Part shown: in pieces, positions 1 to 7,964 of the stretch
How the letters are laid out: each line of letters starts with the position of its first letter
Numbering within the stretch: the stretch's first letter is position 1
NCBI RefSeq assembly: GCF_030388665.1
Contig: NZ_CP128846.1
Span: 2,170,001-2,234,000, forward strand
Length of the DNA stretch: 64,000 nucleotides
Reading direction: 5' to 3'
DNA from: Streptomyces flavofungini
GTDB taxonomy: Bacteria; Actinomycetota; Actinomycetes; Streptomycetales; Streptomycetaceae
Translations under genes and position numbers: made by a program
The notes under the pieces: model-generated
The model's database searches: none
What the model was told of the DNA's origin: nothing
What the model saw: the letters and a program-made list of their open reading frames with translations, nothing else

Positions 1-18
1 GGCCGCGTCAACACCCAT
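1..18 (-). CDS. Start of a gene after xylF, probably xylose ABC ATPase (partial)
   Basis: Only six codons are inside the window (Met-Gly-Val-Asp-Ala-Ala), beginning at an ATG 14 bases after the xylF stop on the same strand. In Streptomyces the sugar-ABC ATPase gene xylG normally follows xylF, so this is the expected place for its start. The ribosome site is weak and no motif is visible, so the identity rests on gene order alone. Confidence 0.4.
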
Positions 19-32
19 GACCTGACCGGGAG

Positions 33-1130
33 TTACTTGATCCCGGCCTCGTCGCAGGCCTTCTTGAACTGCTTGGTGCAGATCTCGCTGGCCTTGTAGA
101 CCTTGTCCTTGACGATGGTGTCCGCCACCTCGTCCTTGGTGATCGCCTGGGCGTCGTACAGCTTGGCGGGGATGCCCTTGTAGTCGCCGCTGAGCGAGTT
201 GACCTTGCGGTCGGTCAGGTCGTCGATCTTCTTGCCCTTGAGCAGGCGCACCGCGATCTCGGCGGTGGTCTCGGCCTCCGGCTTGATCTGCTTGTAGATC
301 GTGAAGGCCTGGTCGCCGCTCAGCAGGCGCTGGACGCCGGCGAGCTCCGCGTCCTGGCCGCCGACGGGGACGTCGATGCCGCGCTGCTTGAGGGCGGTGA
401 TGATGCCGCCCGCCATGCCGTCGTTGGCGGAGTAGACGCCGTCGATGCCGTCCTTGCCGAGCTTGTCGATGGCGGCGGACATCTTCCTGTTCGCCTCGTC
501 CGGGGACCAGTCCGGGATGTCCTGCTCGTAGGCGACCTTCTTGACGTTCTTGTCGAGCACCGAGTGGGCGCCCTTCTTGAAGAAGGGGGCGTTCGGGTCG
601 GTCGGGGAGCCGTTGATCATGACGACATTGGCGTCCTTGGCGTCGGAGCCGAGCGCCTTGACGAGCGCGCCGCCCTGGAGGCGGCCGATCTTCTCGTTGT
701 CGTAGCTGACGTAGGCGGACAGCGGACCCTCGGCGAGCCGGTCGTACGCGACGACCTCGACGCCTTCCTTCTTGGCGCGCTCGACCCAGCCCTTGGTGGA
801 CTTGTAGTCCACGGCGTCCAGGATGATCACCTTGACACCCTGCGTGATCAGCGCGTCGAACTGCTTCTTCTGGGTCTCGATGTCCTGCGCGGCGTTGTTG
901 TACTTGACCTCGCAGTCGCCGCACAGCGACTTGATCTTCGACTCCATGATGGGGCGGTCGAAGGTCTCGTAGCGGGTGGTCTTGTTCTCCGGCAGGAGCA
1001 GGCCGATGGTCTTGCCGTCGCCGCCGCTGCCCTTGTCGTCGCCGTCACCGGCCTCGCCGCACGCGGCCAAGGCCAGCGCCATGGAAACGGTGACGGTGCC
1101 TATGCCGACGCGGCGCGTCAATGCGTTCAT
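33..1130 (-). CDS. xylF: D-xylose-type sugar ABC transporter substrate-binding lipoprotein
   Basis: A 365-aa periplasmic-type sugar-binding protein (type I fold, Peripla_BP_4 family) that would capture D-xylose or a similar monosaccharide outside the membrane for an ABC importer. The N-terminus is a lipoprotein signal with lipobox LAAC (Cys24). The body has the family's alternating pattern, with TIGLLLPENKTTRYE early and a C-terminal region naming a second ligand half (VPVGGQDAE). The ATG at 1130 was chosen over the longer open frame because GGGAGG lies nine bases upstream and the signal peptide starts there. It lies downstream of the ROK regulator gene, with a dyad in its leader (1206-1226). 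In S. coelicolor the equivalent gene begins xylFGH and is controlled by Rok7B7. Family assignment is strong; xylose specificity comes from gene order. Confidence 0.88.
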   Translation of the reverse strand: MNALTRRVGIGTVTVSMALALAACGEAGDGDDKGSGGDGKTIGLLLPENKTTRYETFDRPIMESKIKSLCGDCEVKYNNAAQDIETQKKQFDALITQGVKVIILDAVDYKSTKGWVERAKKEGVEVVAYDRLAEGPLSAYVSYDNEKIGRLQGGALVKALGSDAKDANVVMINGSPTDPNAPFFKKGAHSVLDKNVKKVAYEQDIPDWSPDEANRKMSAAIDKLGKDGIDGVYSANDGMAGGIITALKQRGIDVPVGGQDAELAGVQRLLSGDQAFTIYKQIKPEAETTAEIAVRLLKGKKIDDLTDRKVNSLSGDYKGIPAKLYDAQAITKDEVADTIVKDKVYKASEICTKQFKKACDEAGIK

Positions 1131-1205
1131 TTGGGGGTGCCTCCCTGACGTGGCCGCGTCGCTGCGGCCGAGGTGGCTCGAAGTCAACTCGGCCGCCCGA
1201 CACGC

Positions 1206-1226
1206 GTCAAGGAGTAAATCCTTAAC
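1206..1226. promoter_or_regulatory. Inverted repeat in xylF leader, candidate Rok7B7 operator
   Basis: GTCAAGGA, five bases, then TCCTTAAC: an 8-5-8 inverted repeat with one mismatch, in an AT-richer stretch about 75 bases before the xylF start. A related GTCAAG/CTTGAC dyad precedes rok7B7 itself at 2541. Placement between regulator gene and target suggests operator function; this is inference. Confidence 0.45.
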
Positions 1227-1252
1227 GAGATGACAACGGTGCCATGCGTTAT

Positions 1253-2452
1253 CTAAGTGAAGGCGGGTGCGGCGGTGGGGAGGGTCTCGTCCAAAAGGGT
1301 TGAATCCCCCATCTCGCTGAGCGCGAGGGCGAGCGCCCCCAGGACCTCGGCACGCGAGCCAAGTGCCCCCGGAAGCACGGAGAGTTGACGGGCCGCGCTG
1401 GGGATGGCGTAGCGCCCCACGGACTCCCTGATCGGCGCGAGGACCAGCTCCCCGGCCTCGGCGAGGGCACCACCGAGGACGACCCTGCTGGGGTTGAGGA
1501 GGTTGCACAGGTTCGCGACACCGCTGCCGATGTGCCGGCCGACGTCGGAGATCACCCGGCGGCAGCCCGGGTCCCCGTCGCGCGCGAGGGCGACCACGCG
1601 CTCCATGGTCAGATCGGTGCCGTGGCTGGACTGGAGCAGCGGCAGGACGTACCGGGCGGCGGTGAAGGTCTCCAGGCAGCCGCGGTTGCCGCAGCGGCAG
1701 ACGGGGCCGGACTCATCCAGGGTGATATGCCCGATTTCTCCCGCTGTGCCGCCGGGCCCGCGGTAGATCCGGCCGCTGATCACCAGACCGGCGCCGACAC
1801 CGCTCGCGACCTTGATGTACGCGAGGTCCTTGACCCCGCGGCCGCCGCCCCACACCAGCTCGCCGAGCGCGCCCAGGTTGGCGTCGTTGTCGACGTGCAC
1901 GGGCACCCCGAGGCGCTCCTTGAGCTCCTCGGCGGGCTTGGTGCCCGCCCACCCCGGCAGGATCGCGGTGGAGCCGAGCGTGCCGGACTCCACGTCGATG
2001 GGCCCGGGCACGCCGAGGCCGACGCCCGCGACCTTGGCGCGGTCCACGCCCGTCGCCTCGATCAGCTTGCCGACGAGCCGCTCGGCCCGGTCGAAGCCCT
2101 GCGCGGCGGAGGCGTCCACGTCCAGCGGCTCGGCCTCCTCGGCGAGCACCTTGTGGGCGAGGTTGCCGAGGGCCACGCGCAGGTGGGTGTGGCCGAAGTC
2201 GATGCCGATGACCATGCCCGCGTCGCCGCTGAGGGAGACGCTGCGGGCGCGGCGGCCGCCCGCCGAGGTGGGGGTGACCTCGACGGTGCCGCCGTCCTTC
2301 AGCTCCCGGACGATGTTCGACACCGTCGCGGCGGACAGGCCCGTCGTCCTGGCGATCTCCGCCTGCGTGAGCGATCCCGCGAGCCGTACCGCGCGTACGA
2401 CCCGCTCGAGATTTGCTCGGTGCAGTGACGACTGCGACCCCGGAGTCTCCAT
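1253..2452 (-). CDS. rok7B7: ROK-family transcriptional regulator (Rok7B7-like)
   Basis: A 399-aa ROK protein: an N-terminal winged helix-turn-helix (about residues 28-51, LTQAEIARTTGLSAATVSN) followed by a sugar-kinase-like fold with the phosphate loop VIGIDFGHTHLR near residue 85 and the ROK zinc signature CRCGNRGCLE near residue 250. Such proteins bind sugar and DNA. In S. coelicolor this position holds Rok7B7, which controls xylFGH, carbon catabolite repression and antibiotic production. The ATG at 2452 gives MET-PGSQSS with GGGAG eleven bases upstream. An in-frame GTG at 2464 would add four residues but has no spaced ribosome site. It sits between xylF and the ngc genes, all on one strand, and is separated from ngcG by a strong terminator, so it probably has its own promoter. 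Confidence 0.92.
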   Translation of the reverse strand: METPGSQSSLHRANLERVVRAVRLAGSLTQAEIARTTGLSAATVSNIVRELKDGGTVEVTPTSAGGRRARSVSLSGDAGMVIGIDFGHTHLRVALGNLAHKVLAEEAEPLDVDASAAQGFDRAERLVGKLIEATGVDRAKVAGVGLGVPGPIDVESGTLGSTAILPGWAGTKPAEELKERLGVPVHVDNDANLGALGELVWGGGRGVKDLAYIKVASGVGAGLVISGRIYRGPGGTAGEIGHITLDESGPVCRCGNRGCLETFTAARYVLPLLQSSHGTDLTMERVVALARDGDPGCRRVISDVGRHIGSGVANLCNLLNPSRVVLGGALAEAGELVLAPIRESVGRYAIPSAARQLSVLPGALGSRAEVLGALALALSEMGDSTLLDETLPTAAPAFT

Positions 2453-2540
2453 CGACTCATCCACTCCCGCCTATGGCGGACGGCGCTGACGCCGCCCGTA
2501 CAAGTTGTGAACTCCAAGCTCTTCTGAACGGGTTACCGCA

Positions 2541-2554
2541 GTCAAGTCCTTGAC
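2541..2554. promoter_or_regulatory. Perfect 6-2-6 dyad upstream of rok7B7
   Basis: GTCAAG-TC-CTTGAC, a perfect inverted repeat about 90 bases before the rok7B7 start. It shares the GTCAAG half with the xylF leader dyad at 1206, which fits an autoregulatory site. No experimental support is visible in sequence. Confidence 0.4.
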
Positions 2555-2583
2555 GAAAATCCAGTAGGTCACACGCCGCACAC

Positions 2584-2609
2584 GAAACGCCCCGCGTACG
2601 GGGCGTTTC
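2584..2609 (-). terminator. Rho-independent-like hairpin after ngcG
   Basis: An 11-bp perfect stem (GAAACGCCCCG / CGGGGCGTTTC) with loop CGTA, 20 bases beyond the ngcG stop. It lies between ngcG and rok7B7 on the shared strand and should insulate the regulator from the transporter operon. Confidence 0.8.
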
Positions 2610-2629
2610 CTGTGTGTGATCGCGTTCGA

Positions 2630-3556
2630 CTACTTGATCGTGGCCGCCGTGAGGCCGGACTGCACCTGCCGCTGGAAGGACAGGTAGACCACGAGGACCG
2701 GGATCATGGAGATGGTCATGCCCGCGTACAGGGCGGGCAGGTCGGTCTCGTAGTTGCCCTGGTTCATCAGGCTGACCAGGCCCTGGGCGAGCATGGAGCG
2801 GTCCTCGTCGCCGCCGCTCTGCTTCTGCATCAGGGTCAGCGGCAGGATGTACTGGTTCCACTGCCCGAGGACGTTGAAGATCCCGACGCTGATCAGTCCG
2901 GGCTTCGCCATCGGGACCATGATCTGGAAGAACACCCGGGTGTGCGAGGCGCCGTCGATCACGGCGGCCTCGTGCACGGCCGTCGGCAGGGTGCGGAAGA
3001 ACGAGTGCAGGTAGAACACGGTGAACGGCAGCGAGTAGGCGACGTACACCAGGATCAGTCCTTGGTACGTGTTGAGCATGCCGAGCCGGTCGACCATGAA
3101 GTACAGCGGTACGAGCGCCAGGAAGACCGGGAACATCGATCCGGCGACGAAGAAGTAGTACACGAACCGGTTGCCCACGAAGTCGTAGCGGGCGAGCACA
3201 TAGGCCGCCATCGCGCCGAGCAGCATCGTCAGGGGCACCGAGACGATCATGACGATCAGGGTATTGAGCAGATAGTCGCCGACGCCCTTCTCCCAGCCGC
3301 GCTGGAAGGCGTCGAAGGTCCACTCGGTGGGCCAGGTCCAGGCGCTGGACTTGATCTGGGAGTCGGTCTTGAAGTTGCCGAGCAGGATCCAGAACAGCGG
3401 CAGGACGATCATGACCGCCCACAGCACCAGGAAGCCGTGCGAGAAGGCGTTGAGGGTCCTGCCCTCCATGCCGTCCCTGCCGGGTCCGGAGCCGGAGCCG
3501 CGCTGGCTCGGCACCTTGGCCTTGGTGACCGGTGGCTGAGTCGCAGGAGCCGTCAT
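2630..3556 (-). CDS. ngcG: Carbohydrate ABC transporter permease, NgcG-like
   Basis: A 308-aa inner-membrane subunit of a CUT1 sugar importer with six predicted membrane spans; the first is near residues 40-60 (FLVLWAVMIVLPLFWILLG). The ABC-binding EAA loop is visible as EAAVIDGASHTRVFFQIMVP. The ATG at 3556 is preceded by AGGAGG with eight-base spacing; an upstream in-frame start would overlap ngcF and lacks such a site. It lies 13 bases after the ngcF stop, so the two permeases are co-transcribed. In S. coelicolor NgcEFG imports N-acetylglucosamine and chitobiose. No ATPase gene is here, as expected where the shared MsiK ATPase serves several CUT1 importers. Confidence 0.88.
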   Translation of the reverse strand: MTAPATQPPVTKAKVPSQRGSGSGPGRDGMEGRTLNAFSHGFLVLWAVMIVLPLFWILLGNFKTDSQIKSSAWTWPTEWTFDAFQRGWEKGVGDYLLNTLIVMIVSVPLTMLLGAMAAYVLARYDFVGNRFVYYFFVAGSMFPVFLALVPLYFMVDRLGMLNTYQGLILVYVAYSLPFTVFYLHSFFRTLPTAVHEAAVIDGASHTRVFFQIMVPMAKPGLISVGIFNVLGQWNQYILPLTLMQKQSGGDEDRSMLAQGLVSLMNQGNYETDLPALYAGMTISMIPVLVVYLSFQRQVQSGLTAATIK

Positions 3557-3569
3557 CGCTCGCGCCTCC

Positions 3570-4499
3570 TTAGAACTCGATGCGGTCACGGCGGCTGAGC
3601 CGCAGCGTGACGATGGACACGATCAGGGTGAGCAGCAGCATCACCACACCCATGGCGCAGGCGTACCCGCTCTTGCTGTACGTCTGGAAGTTGCGCATGA
3701 GGTACGTCGAGATGACCTCACTGCTGTGGTCGGGACCACCGCCGAAGTCCTGCGACGTGAGCGTGGAGATGAGCAGGAACGCGTCCATGGACAGGATGGC
3801 GAGGAAGACCCAGGCCGTCTGGATGGTCTCCCAGAGCAGCGGCAGCGTGACCCGGAAGAAGGTCTGGAACCGCCCGGCGCCGTCCAGCAGCGCCGCCTCG
3901 TAGATGTCCTTGGGGATGGACTGCATGGCGGCCGAGAACAGCACCATGTAGAAGCCCGCCCCGGCCCAGATCATCACGAAGACGATGCACCAGAGCACCA
4001 GGTCGGGGTCGTTCAGCCACTCCGTGGGGTTGTTCTTGTCGCCGAGGCCGACGGCCTGCAGCGTGCCGTTGATGAGGCCCGAGTCGTCGCCGCGGTAGAC
4101 CGCCTTGAACAGGATGGCGAGGATCGCGATGGACAGGACCTGCGGGAAGAAGAAGATGACGCGGTAGAAGGCGGAGCCCTTGACGCCGGACACACCGCCG
4201 GCTCCGCCGCGCCCGCCGACGTTCACCATGAAGGCGAAGAACAGCGAGAGCAGAATCGTCAGGGTCGGCACCAGGACAAGGAGCAGGGCATTGTGCTGCA
4301 GCGCCTTGATGAAGACGTCGTCGTTCGCGAGGTCCTTGTAGTTGTCGAGGCCGACGAAATTGAAGTTCTGGGAGGCGCCGCTCCAGTCGGTGAAGGAGTA
4401 ACTGATGGTCTGGAGATAGGGCCAGATCACCAGCAATACATAGAGCCCGACGGGGAGAACGAGGAATCCCGCGATGAACGGATACTTTTTCCGATGCAT
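3570..4499 (-). CDS. ngcF: Carbohydrate ABC transporter permease, NgcF-like
   Basis: A 309-aa CUT1 sugar-permease subunit that pairs with the product of the next gene to form the channel. It starts MHRKKYPFIAGFLVLP, has about six membrane spans, and carries the EAA loop as EAALLDGAGRFQTFFRVTLP. The start at 4499 has AGGAG nine bases upstream. It is 115 bases downstream of ngcE, and that gap holds a strong hairpin (4547-4567), an arrangement common where the binding protein is needed in excess over the permeases. Substrate (N-acetylglucosamine/chitobiose) is inferred from order with ngcE and rok7B7. Confidence 0.88.
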   Translation of the reverse strand: MHRKKYPFIAGFLVLPVGLYVLLVIWPYLQTISYSFTDWSGASQNFNFVGLDNYKDLANDDVFIKALQHNALLLVLVPTLTILLSLFFAFMVNVGGRGGAGGVSGVKGSAFYRVIFFFPQVLSIAILAILFKAVYRGDDSGLINGTLQAVGLGDKNNPTEWLNDPDLVLWCIVFVMIWAGAGFYMVLFSAAMQSIPKDIYEAALLDGAGRFQTFFRVTLPLLWETIQTAWVFLAILSMDAFLLISTLTSQDFGGGPDHSSEVISTYLMRNFQTYSKSGYACAMGVVMLLLTLIVSIVTLRLSRRDRIEF

Positions 4500-4546
4500 A
4501 ACACCCTGCTCCTGGCCTTGCCGTGGCCGTGCCGAGGCGGCGCCGC

Positions 4547-4567
4547 GCCCACGGCCGGGCCGTGGGC
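4547..4567 (-). terminator. Intercistronic hairpin between ngcE and ngcF
   Basis: GCCCACGGC / GCCGTGGGC, a perfect 9-bp stem with loop CGG, inside the 115-base gap between binding-protein and permease genes. It has no T-run. Probably an attenuator or mRNA-stabilising stem that lowers permease relative to binding-protein expression. Confidence 0.55.
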
Positions 4568-4614
4568 GGCACCCGGCCCGGCCGTGTCGCGCGGCCCCGG
4601 CCGGCGGCTGACGA

Positions 4615-6063
4615 CTACTTCCGCTTCGTGTCCGGGTTCTTCTCTGCTTCCTTGTCGACCGCCGCCTGGCAGCGCTCGAGCCACTTCTTGGGCGTGATGC
4701 GCTTGGCCATCAGCTCACCGGTGGCGTTCTGGATCGAGACGTCCATCTCGCCGTACCACTCCGAGTAGCGGAAGTTGAAGCGCTCGTCGACCGGACAGGC
4801 GTCGACGGCGGCGAGCGCGGTCTTGATGCCCGGGCGCAGCTGCACGCTCTTGTCGACGTACTCGGGGCCGATCACGGACAGCGAACTGGCCTCCTTGGCG
4901 AAGGCGGTGGCGCCCTCCTTGGAGAGCATGCGGCGCAGGAACTCAAGGCCGCCGGGAACGTTCTTCGCCTTGGACGGCACGATGAAGGGCTCGTCGGCGC
5001 CGGTGCGCACGGCGTGCAGCTTCATCTTGGAGTCGGGCAGCAGGGGCAGCGGCAGGAACGTCATCTCGAAGTCGTCCGGCGTCTGCTTGGCCTGCTCGTT
5101 CTCCAGCCAGGAGCCCGAGGGGATGAAGACGGCCTTGTACTCGTTCCACTTGGTCTGGGCCTCGGTGTGCTCCAGGGAGTTGGTGCCCGGCATCAGCAGG
5201 CCCTTCTCCACGATCTCGTACACCGCCTCGATGGCGCGCTCGGCGGCGGGGTTGCCGACGAAGGCCTTCTTGTCGAGGTTGTCGATCGCCTTCACGGCGT
5301 CCATGCCGCCGGTCTTGGCGATCAGGTCCATGATCACGATGTTCATGTAGTACGGGTACTTGCCCTGGTGGGCGAGGCCGCCGATGCCCTTGGACTTGGC
5401 GTCCTTCATGATGTCGAGCATCTGGTCCCAGGTCTTGGGCACCTCCCAACCGTGCTTCTTGAACAGCTTGTTGGAGTACCAGAGGCCCCAGGTGGCGTAC
5501 ACGTAGAACAGCGCGTGGAACTTGCCGCCGAAGGTGCCCTGCTCGATGGTGCCGGGCAGCATGATGTCGCGGATCTTCTTGCTCGGGTCGTCGATGGACG
5601 GCGCGTCGAGCAGTTGCGTCAGGTCGGTCAGATGACCTTCCTTGTGCAGGGTGTCCAGCTTCATCTTCTTGGAGCCGGAGTCGTCGACGACGTCCGGCGG
5701 GTTGCCCTTGTTGAAGCGGGGCTGGAGCTTGCCGGTGACGTCCTGCTCACCGCTGTGCGCGACCGAGCCGCCGTACTTCTTCTCGTACGAGGCCTCCCAC
5801 GCCTTGGCGTAGTCGTCGCCGTAGCCGCCCTTGAAGATGAAGACGTCGAGGTCGTTGTCCTTGGCCACGCCGAAGGGGTTGTCCTTCGTCTTCTTGACGG
5901 TCTTGGCCTTGTCGTTGTCACCGCCGCCGCCGGACGCGCAGGCCGAGAGGAAGCCCATCGTCGGGACGGAGATGATGCCGAGTGCGGCCGCGCGCTTGAT
6001 CAGGTCACGGCGGCCGACACCGCTCGCCTCGGGCCTGCCGGAGGTTCCAGGGGTGGATCCCAT
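4615..6063 (-). CDS. ngcE: N-acetylglucosamine/chitobiose-type ABC substrate-binding lipoprotein
   Basis: A 482-aa CUT1 solute-binding protein (type II, SBP_bac_1-like). The N-terminus combines a twin-arginine motif (RRDLIKR, residues 18-24) with a lipobox (LSAC, Cys42), so it is probably a Tat-exported lipoprotein. The body has the family features of extracellular oligosaccharide binders (NPPDVVDD, GTWGLWYSN-like segments). The ATG at 6063 has GAGG eight bases upstream; the open frame extends two codons to a TTG without better support. It heads the ngcEFG operon. A 13/16 match to the DasR site lies 177 bases upstream (6240-6255), which suits an aminosugar importer. Substrate is inferred from order and from that site. 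Confidence 0.88.
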   Translation of the reverse strand: MGSTPGTSGRPEASGVGRRDLIKRAAALGIISVPTMGFLSACASGGGGDNDKAKTVKKTKDNPFGVAKDNDLDVFIFKGGYGDDYAKAWEASYEKKYGGSVAHSGEQDVTGKLQPRFNKGNPPDVVDDSGSKKMKLDTLHKEGHLTDLTQLLDAPSIDDPSKKIRDIMLPGTIEQGTFGGKFHALFYVYATWGLWYSNKLFKKHGWEVPKTWDQMLDIMKDAKSKGIGGLAHQGKYPYYMNIVIMDLIAKTGGMDAVKAIDNLDKKAFVGNPAAERAIEAVYEIVEKGLLMPGTNSLEHTEAQTKWNEYKAVFIPSGSWLENEQAKQTPDDFEMTFLPLPLLPDSKMKLHAVRTGADEPFIVPSKAKNVPGGLEFLRRMLSKEGATAFAKEASSLSVIGPEYVDKSVQLRPGIKTALAAVDACPVDERFNFRYSEWYGEMDVSIQNATGELMAKRITPKKWLERCQAAVDKEAEKNPDTKRK

Positions 6064-6239
6064 GCTCAAGTCCTCGCCTTCTTCCAGGACTCAGGCGGTG
6101 AACCGGATCCTCCCCGGCACCGCGGAGTTGTGAAGCTGGGGTTGTGCGATGGTGCGGGATGTGCGGGATGCGTCCGATGCCGGTGGAACGGCCGCCGTGA
6201 CCGGTCGGTCCGGGGCGGGCCGGGGGAACTCGGACGCCG

Positions 6240-6255
6240 ACAGGTATAGTCCACT
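6240..6255. promoter_or_regulatory. Candidate DasR-responsive element (dre) upstream of ngcE
   Basis: ACAGGTATAGTCCACT matches the known DasR consensus ACTGGTCTAGACCACT at 13 of 16 positions, keeping both GG and CC arms. DasR is the GntR-type repressor of aminosugar uptake in Streptomyces, which agrees with control of an N-acetylglucosamine/chitobiose importer. Confidence 0.55.
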
Positions 6256-6279
6256 CACGGTCGGCCAAGCAAGATCGAA

Positions 6280-6296
6280 TGCAGGTTTGGACTGCA
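6280..6296. promoter_or_regulatory. 5-7-5 inverted repeat near the ngcE upstream region
   Basis: TGCAG, seven bases, CTGCA: a perfect short dyad 24 bases beyond the candidate dre. It could be a second operator for either divergent unit. It is short enough to occur by chance. Confidence 0.25.
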
Positions 6297-6623
6297 GGCT
6301 TTTCCGAGTTGAGACCTCGCGGAGACCGGCCGCATCTCCGGTTCGGATACACGTATCGCGGCGCCCCTCGGGGGTATTCGGGCACGGCACCGGGAGCCGC
6401 TGGAGCACGCGGCGCGGCGACCTCACGCGCGCCATAAAAGTCCGTACCAATGGGGAATCCCGCCGACTATTTCCCAGGCATCCCGACACCGGAACGGTGT
6501 GCCGTCATTTACGGGCACTTCGGCGAACTTCGCTCCCAGAAGGGCCGATTCGGGCACCATGACTGGTATGCCGCTGGCAATCGGTCACGGTGGCTGATTC
6601 GTCGCGGCGCATGGGGGGGGCTC

Positions 6624-7964
6624 ATGCTGCTGACCGACAACCCGATCCCGGACGCGGACGGGGACCACTTCGGATTCCGGACCCACGCCGCCGTGCTCTG
6701 CGCGGCGCTCACCGCCACGGAGGACCTGCCGCTGACCGTCGGGGTCTTCGGACCCTGGGGCATGGGCAAGTCCAGCTTCATGAAGGTCTGCCAGGACCTG
6801 CTGGACCAGCACGACATTCCGACCGTGTGGTTCAACCCGTGGAAGTACGACCAGAAGGACGAGATCTGGCACGCCCTGATCCAGAGCGTGCTCACCGAGA
6901 TCGCCCAGGACCTGGAGGAGCGACGCCTGAAGGGCGACCTGGCCCTGCGCGAGCGGATGGCGGGCGCCCTGGAGACCATCCGGCGGCTCAGCCAGGCCGC
7001 CGCCTGGCTCCTCGCCCGCCGCGCCGCGGGCCCGCTGACCGGAGGCGTCCTCACCGCCGACGACGTGAACGCCGCGCAGACCGCGCTCACCGAACCGGGC
7101 ACGGAGACCTATCTGCACGTCAACCGCTTCGAGCAGGACTTCAAGGAGGTCGTCCACACCTACACCGACGGCGGGCGTCTGGTCCTCTTCATCGACGACC
7201 TGGACCGGTGCAGCCCGGACGCGGCGATCACCGTCCTCGACTCCCTCAAGCTGTTCCTCGGCGAAGGCTCCTGCGTGTTCGTGCTCGCCATGGACTACCA
7301 GGTCGTCGCGAAGGCGGCCGCCCGGCGGTTCCACCGCGAGGACCCGGACGAGGCCCGGGGCCGGCAGTATCTGGAGAAGCTCATCCACTTCCCGTACCAC
7401 CTGCCGGGAGTCTCCTTCGAGGCCATCGTCCGGCACCTCCAGGACAAGATCACCGACACCCAGATCGCGGGCTCCCGGGAGCTGTGGGAGCTGGTCGAGG
7501 TCGCCTTCGAGGCCAACCCGCGCCGCGTCCGCCGCTTCGTCAACGGCCTGAACCTGACGGCCATGACCCTGCGCATGAACCCCACGGACCCGCCCTCGCG
7601 CAGACTGCTCCTGCACGCGGGCACCCTCCTCGCCCTGCACATGAAGCACCCCGACTTCTTCGCGGCGCTCAAGTCCGATCCCGGCGTCTGGCGGCGCTTC
7701 GACGACAGCGAGTTCTTCAAGACGGACCTGAGCGGCCAGGACGCGGTGCTCGCCGGCCTGAACCCGGGGGTCCGGCGGCTCCTCGCGAGGGTGTCGTTCC
7801 GGCGCGAGGGCTATGAGTTCCCCGAACCGCCGACGCCCACCGAGATCAGGCTCCTGACGCAGGTCCTGACGGTGACCGGCGGCCTGTCGAACGGCTCGGC
7901 GGACCCCTCGGCGAGCTCCACGGCCGACGGCACCGCCGGTGAGGGGCCCGGCCATGGCGCATGA
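6624..7964 (+). CDS. KAP-family P-loop NTPase
   Basis: A 446-aa predicted ATPase of the KAP clan. Walker A is GPWGMGKS (residues 43-50), followed by WFNPWKYDQKDEIW (69-82), which is typical of KAP proteins. Walker B is LVLFIDDLDRC (about 186-196), and an arginine-rich helical region follows (ANPRRVRRFVNGL). KAP NTPases often carry inserted membrane helices; none is obvious here, so it is probably cytoplasmic. The ATG at 6624 sits after a G-run and starts the conserved part; the open frame reaches 6450 but that extension looks non-coding. Its end overlaps the Hsp70-like gene by 11 bases, indicating coupled translation. Function unknown: membrane-complex assembly and phage defence are both plausible for the clan. 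Confidence 0.82.
   Translation: MLLTDNPIPDADGDHFGFRTHAAVLCAALTATEDLPLTVGVFGPWGMGKSSFMKVCQDLLDQHDIPTVWFNPWKYDQKDEIWHALIQSVLTEIAQDLEERRLKGDLALRERMAGALETIRRLSQAAAWLLARRAAGPLTGGVLTADDVNAAQTALTEPGTETYLHVNRFEQDFKEVVHTYTDGGRLVLFIDDLDRCSPDAAITVLDSLKLFLGEGSCVFVLAMDYQVVAKAAARRFHREDPDEARGRQYLEKLIHFPYHLPGVSFEAIVRHLQDKITDTQIAGSRELWELVEVAFEANPRRVRRFVNGLNLTAMTLRMNPTDPPSRRLLLHAGTLLALHMKHPDFFAALKSDPGVWRRFDDSEFFKTDLSGQDAVLAGLNPGVRRLLARVSFRREGYEFPEPPTPTEIRLLTQVLTVTGGLSNGSADPSASSTADGTAGEGPGHGA

Larger units (their letters stand above)
6064..6623. other. Divergent intergenic region between ngcE and the KAP gene
   Basis: About 560 bases without a convincing gene; the open frames have no matching ribosome site or codon bias. 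It should carry the ngcE promoter (leftward) and the KAP/Hsp70 promoter (rightward). Two dyads lie near 6240-6296. An AT-richer patch near 6430-6480 could hold the rightward promoter. Confidence 0.6.

Noticed and set aside
848..1048. Small alternative-frame ORFs inside xylF and similar short overlapping frames throughout
   Set aside because: They follow from high GC and lack ribosome sites, codon bias and motifs.
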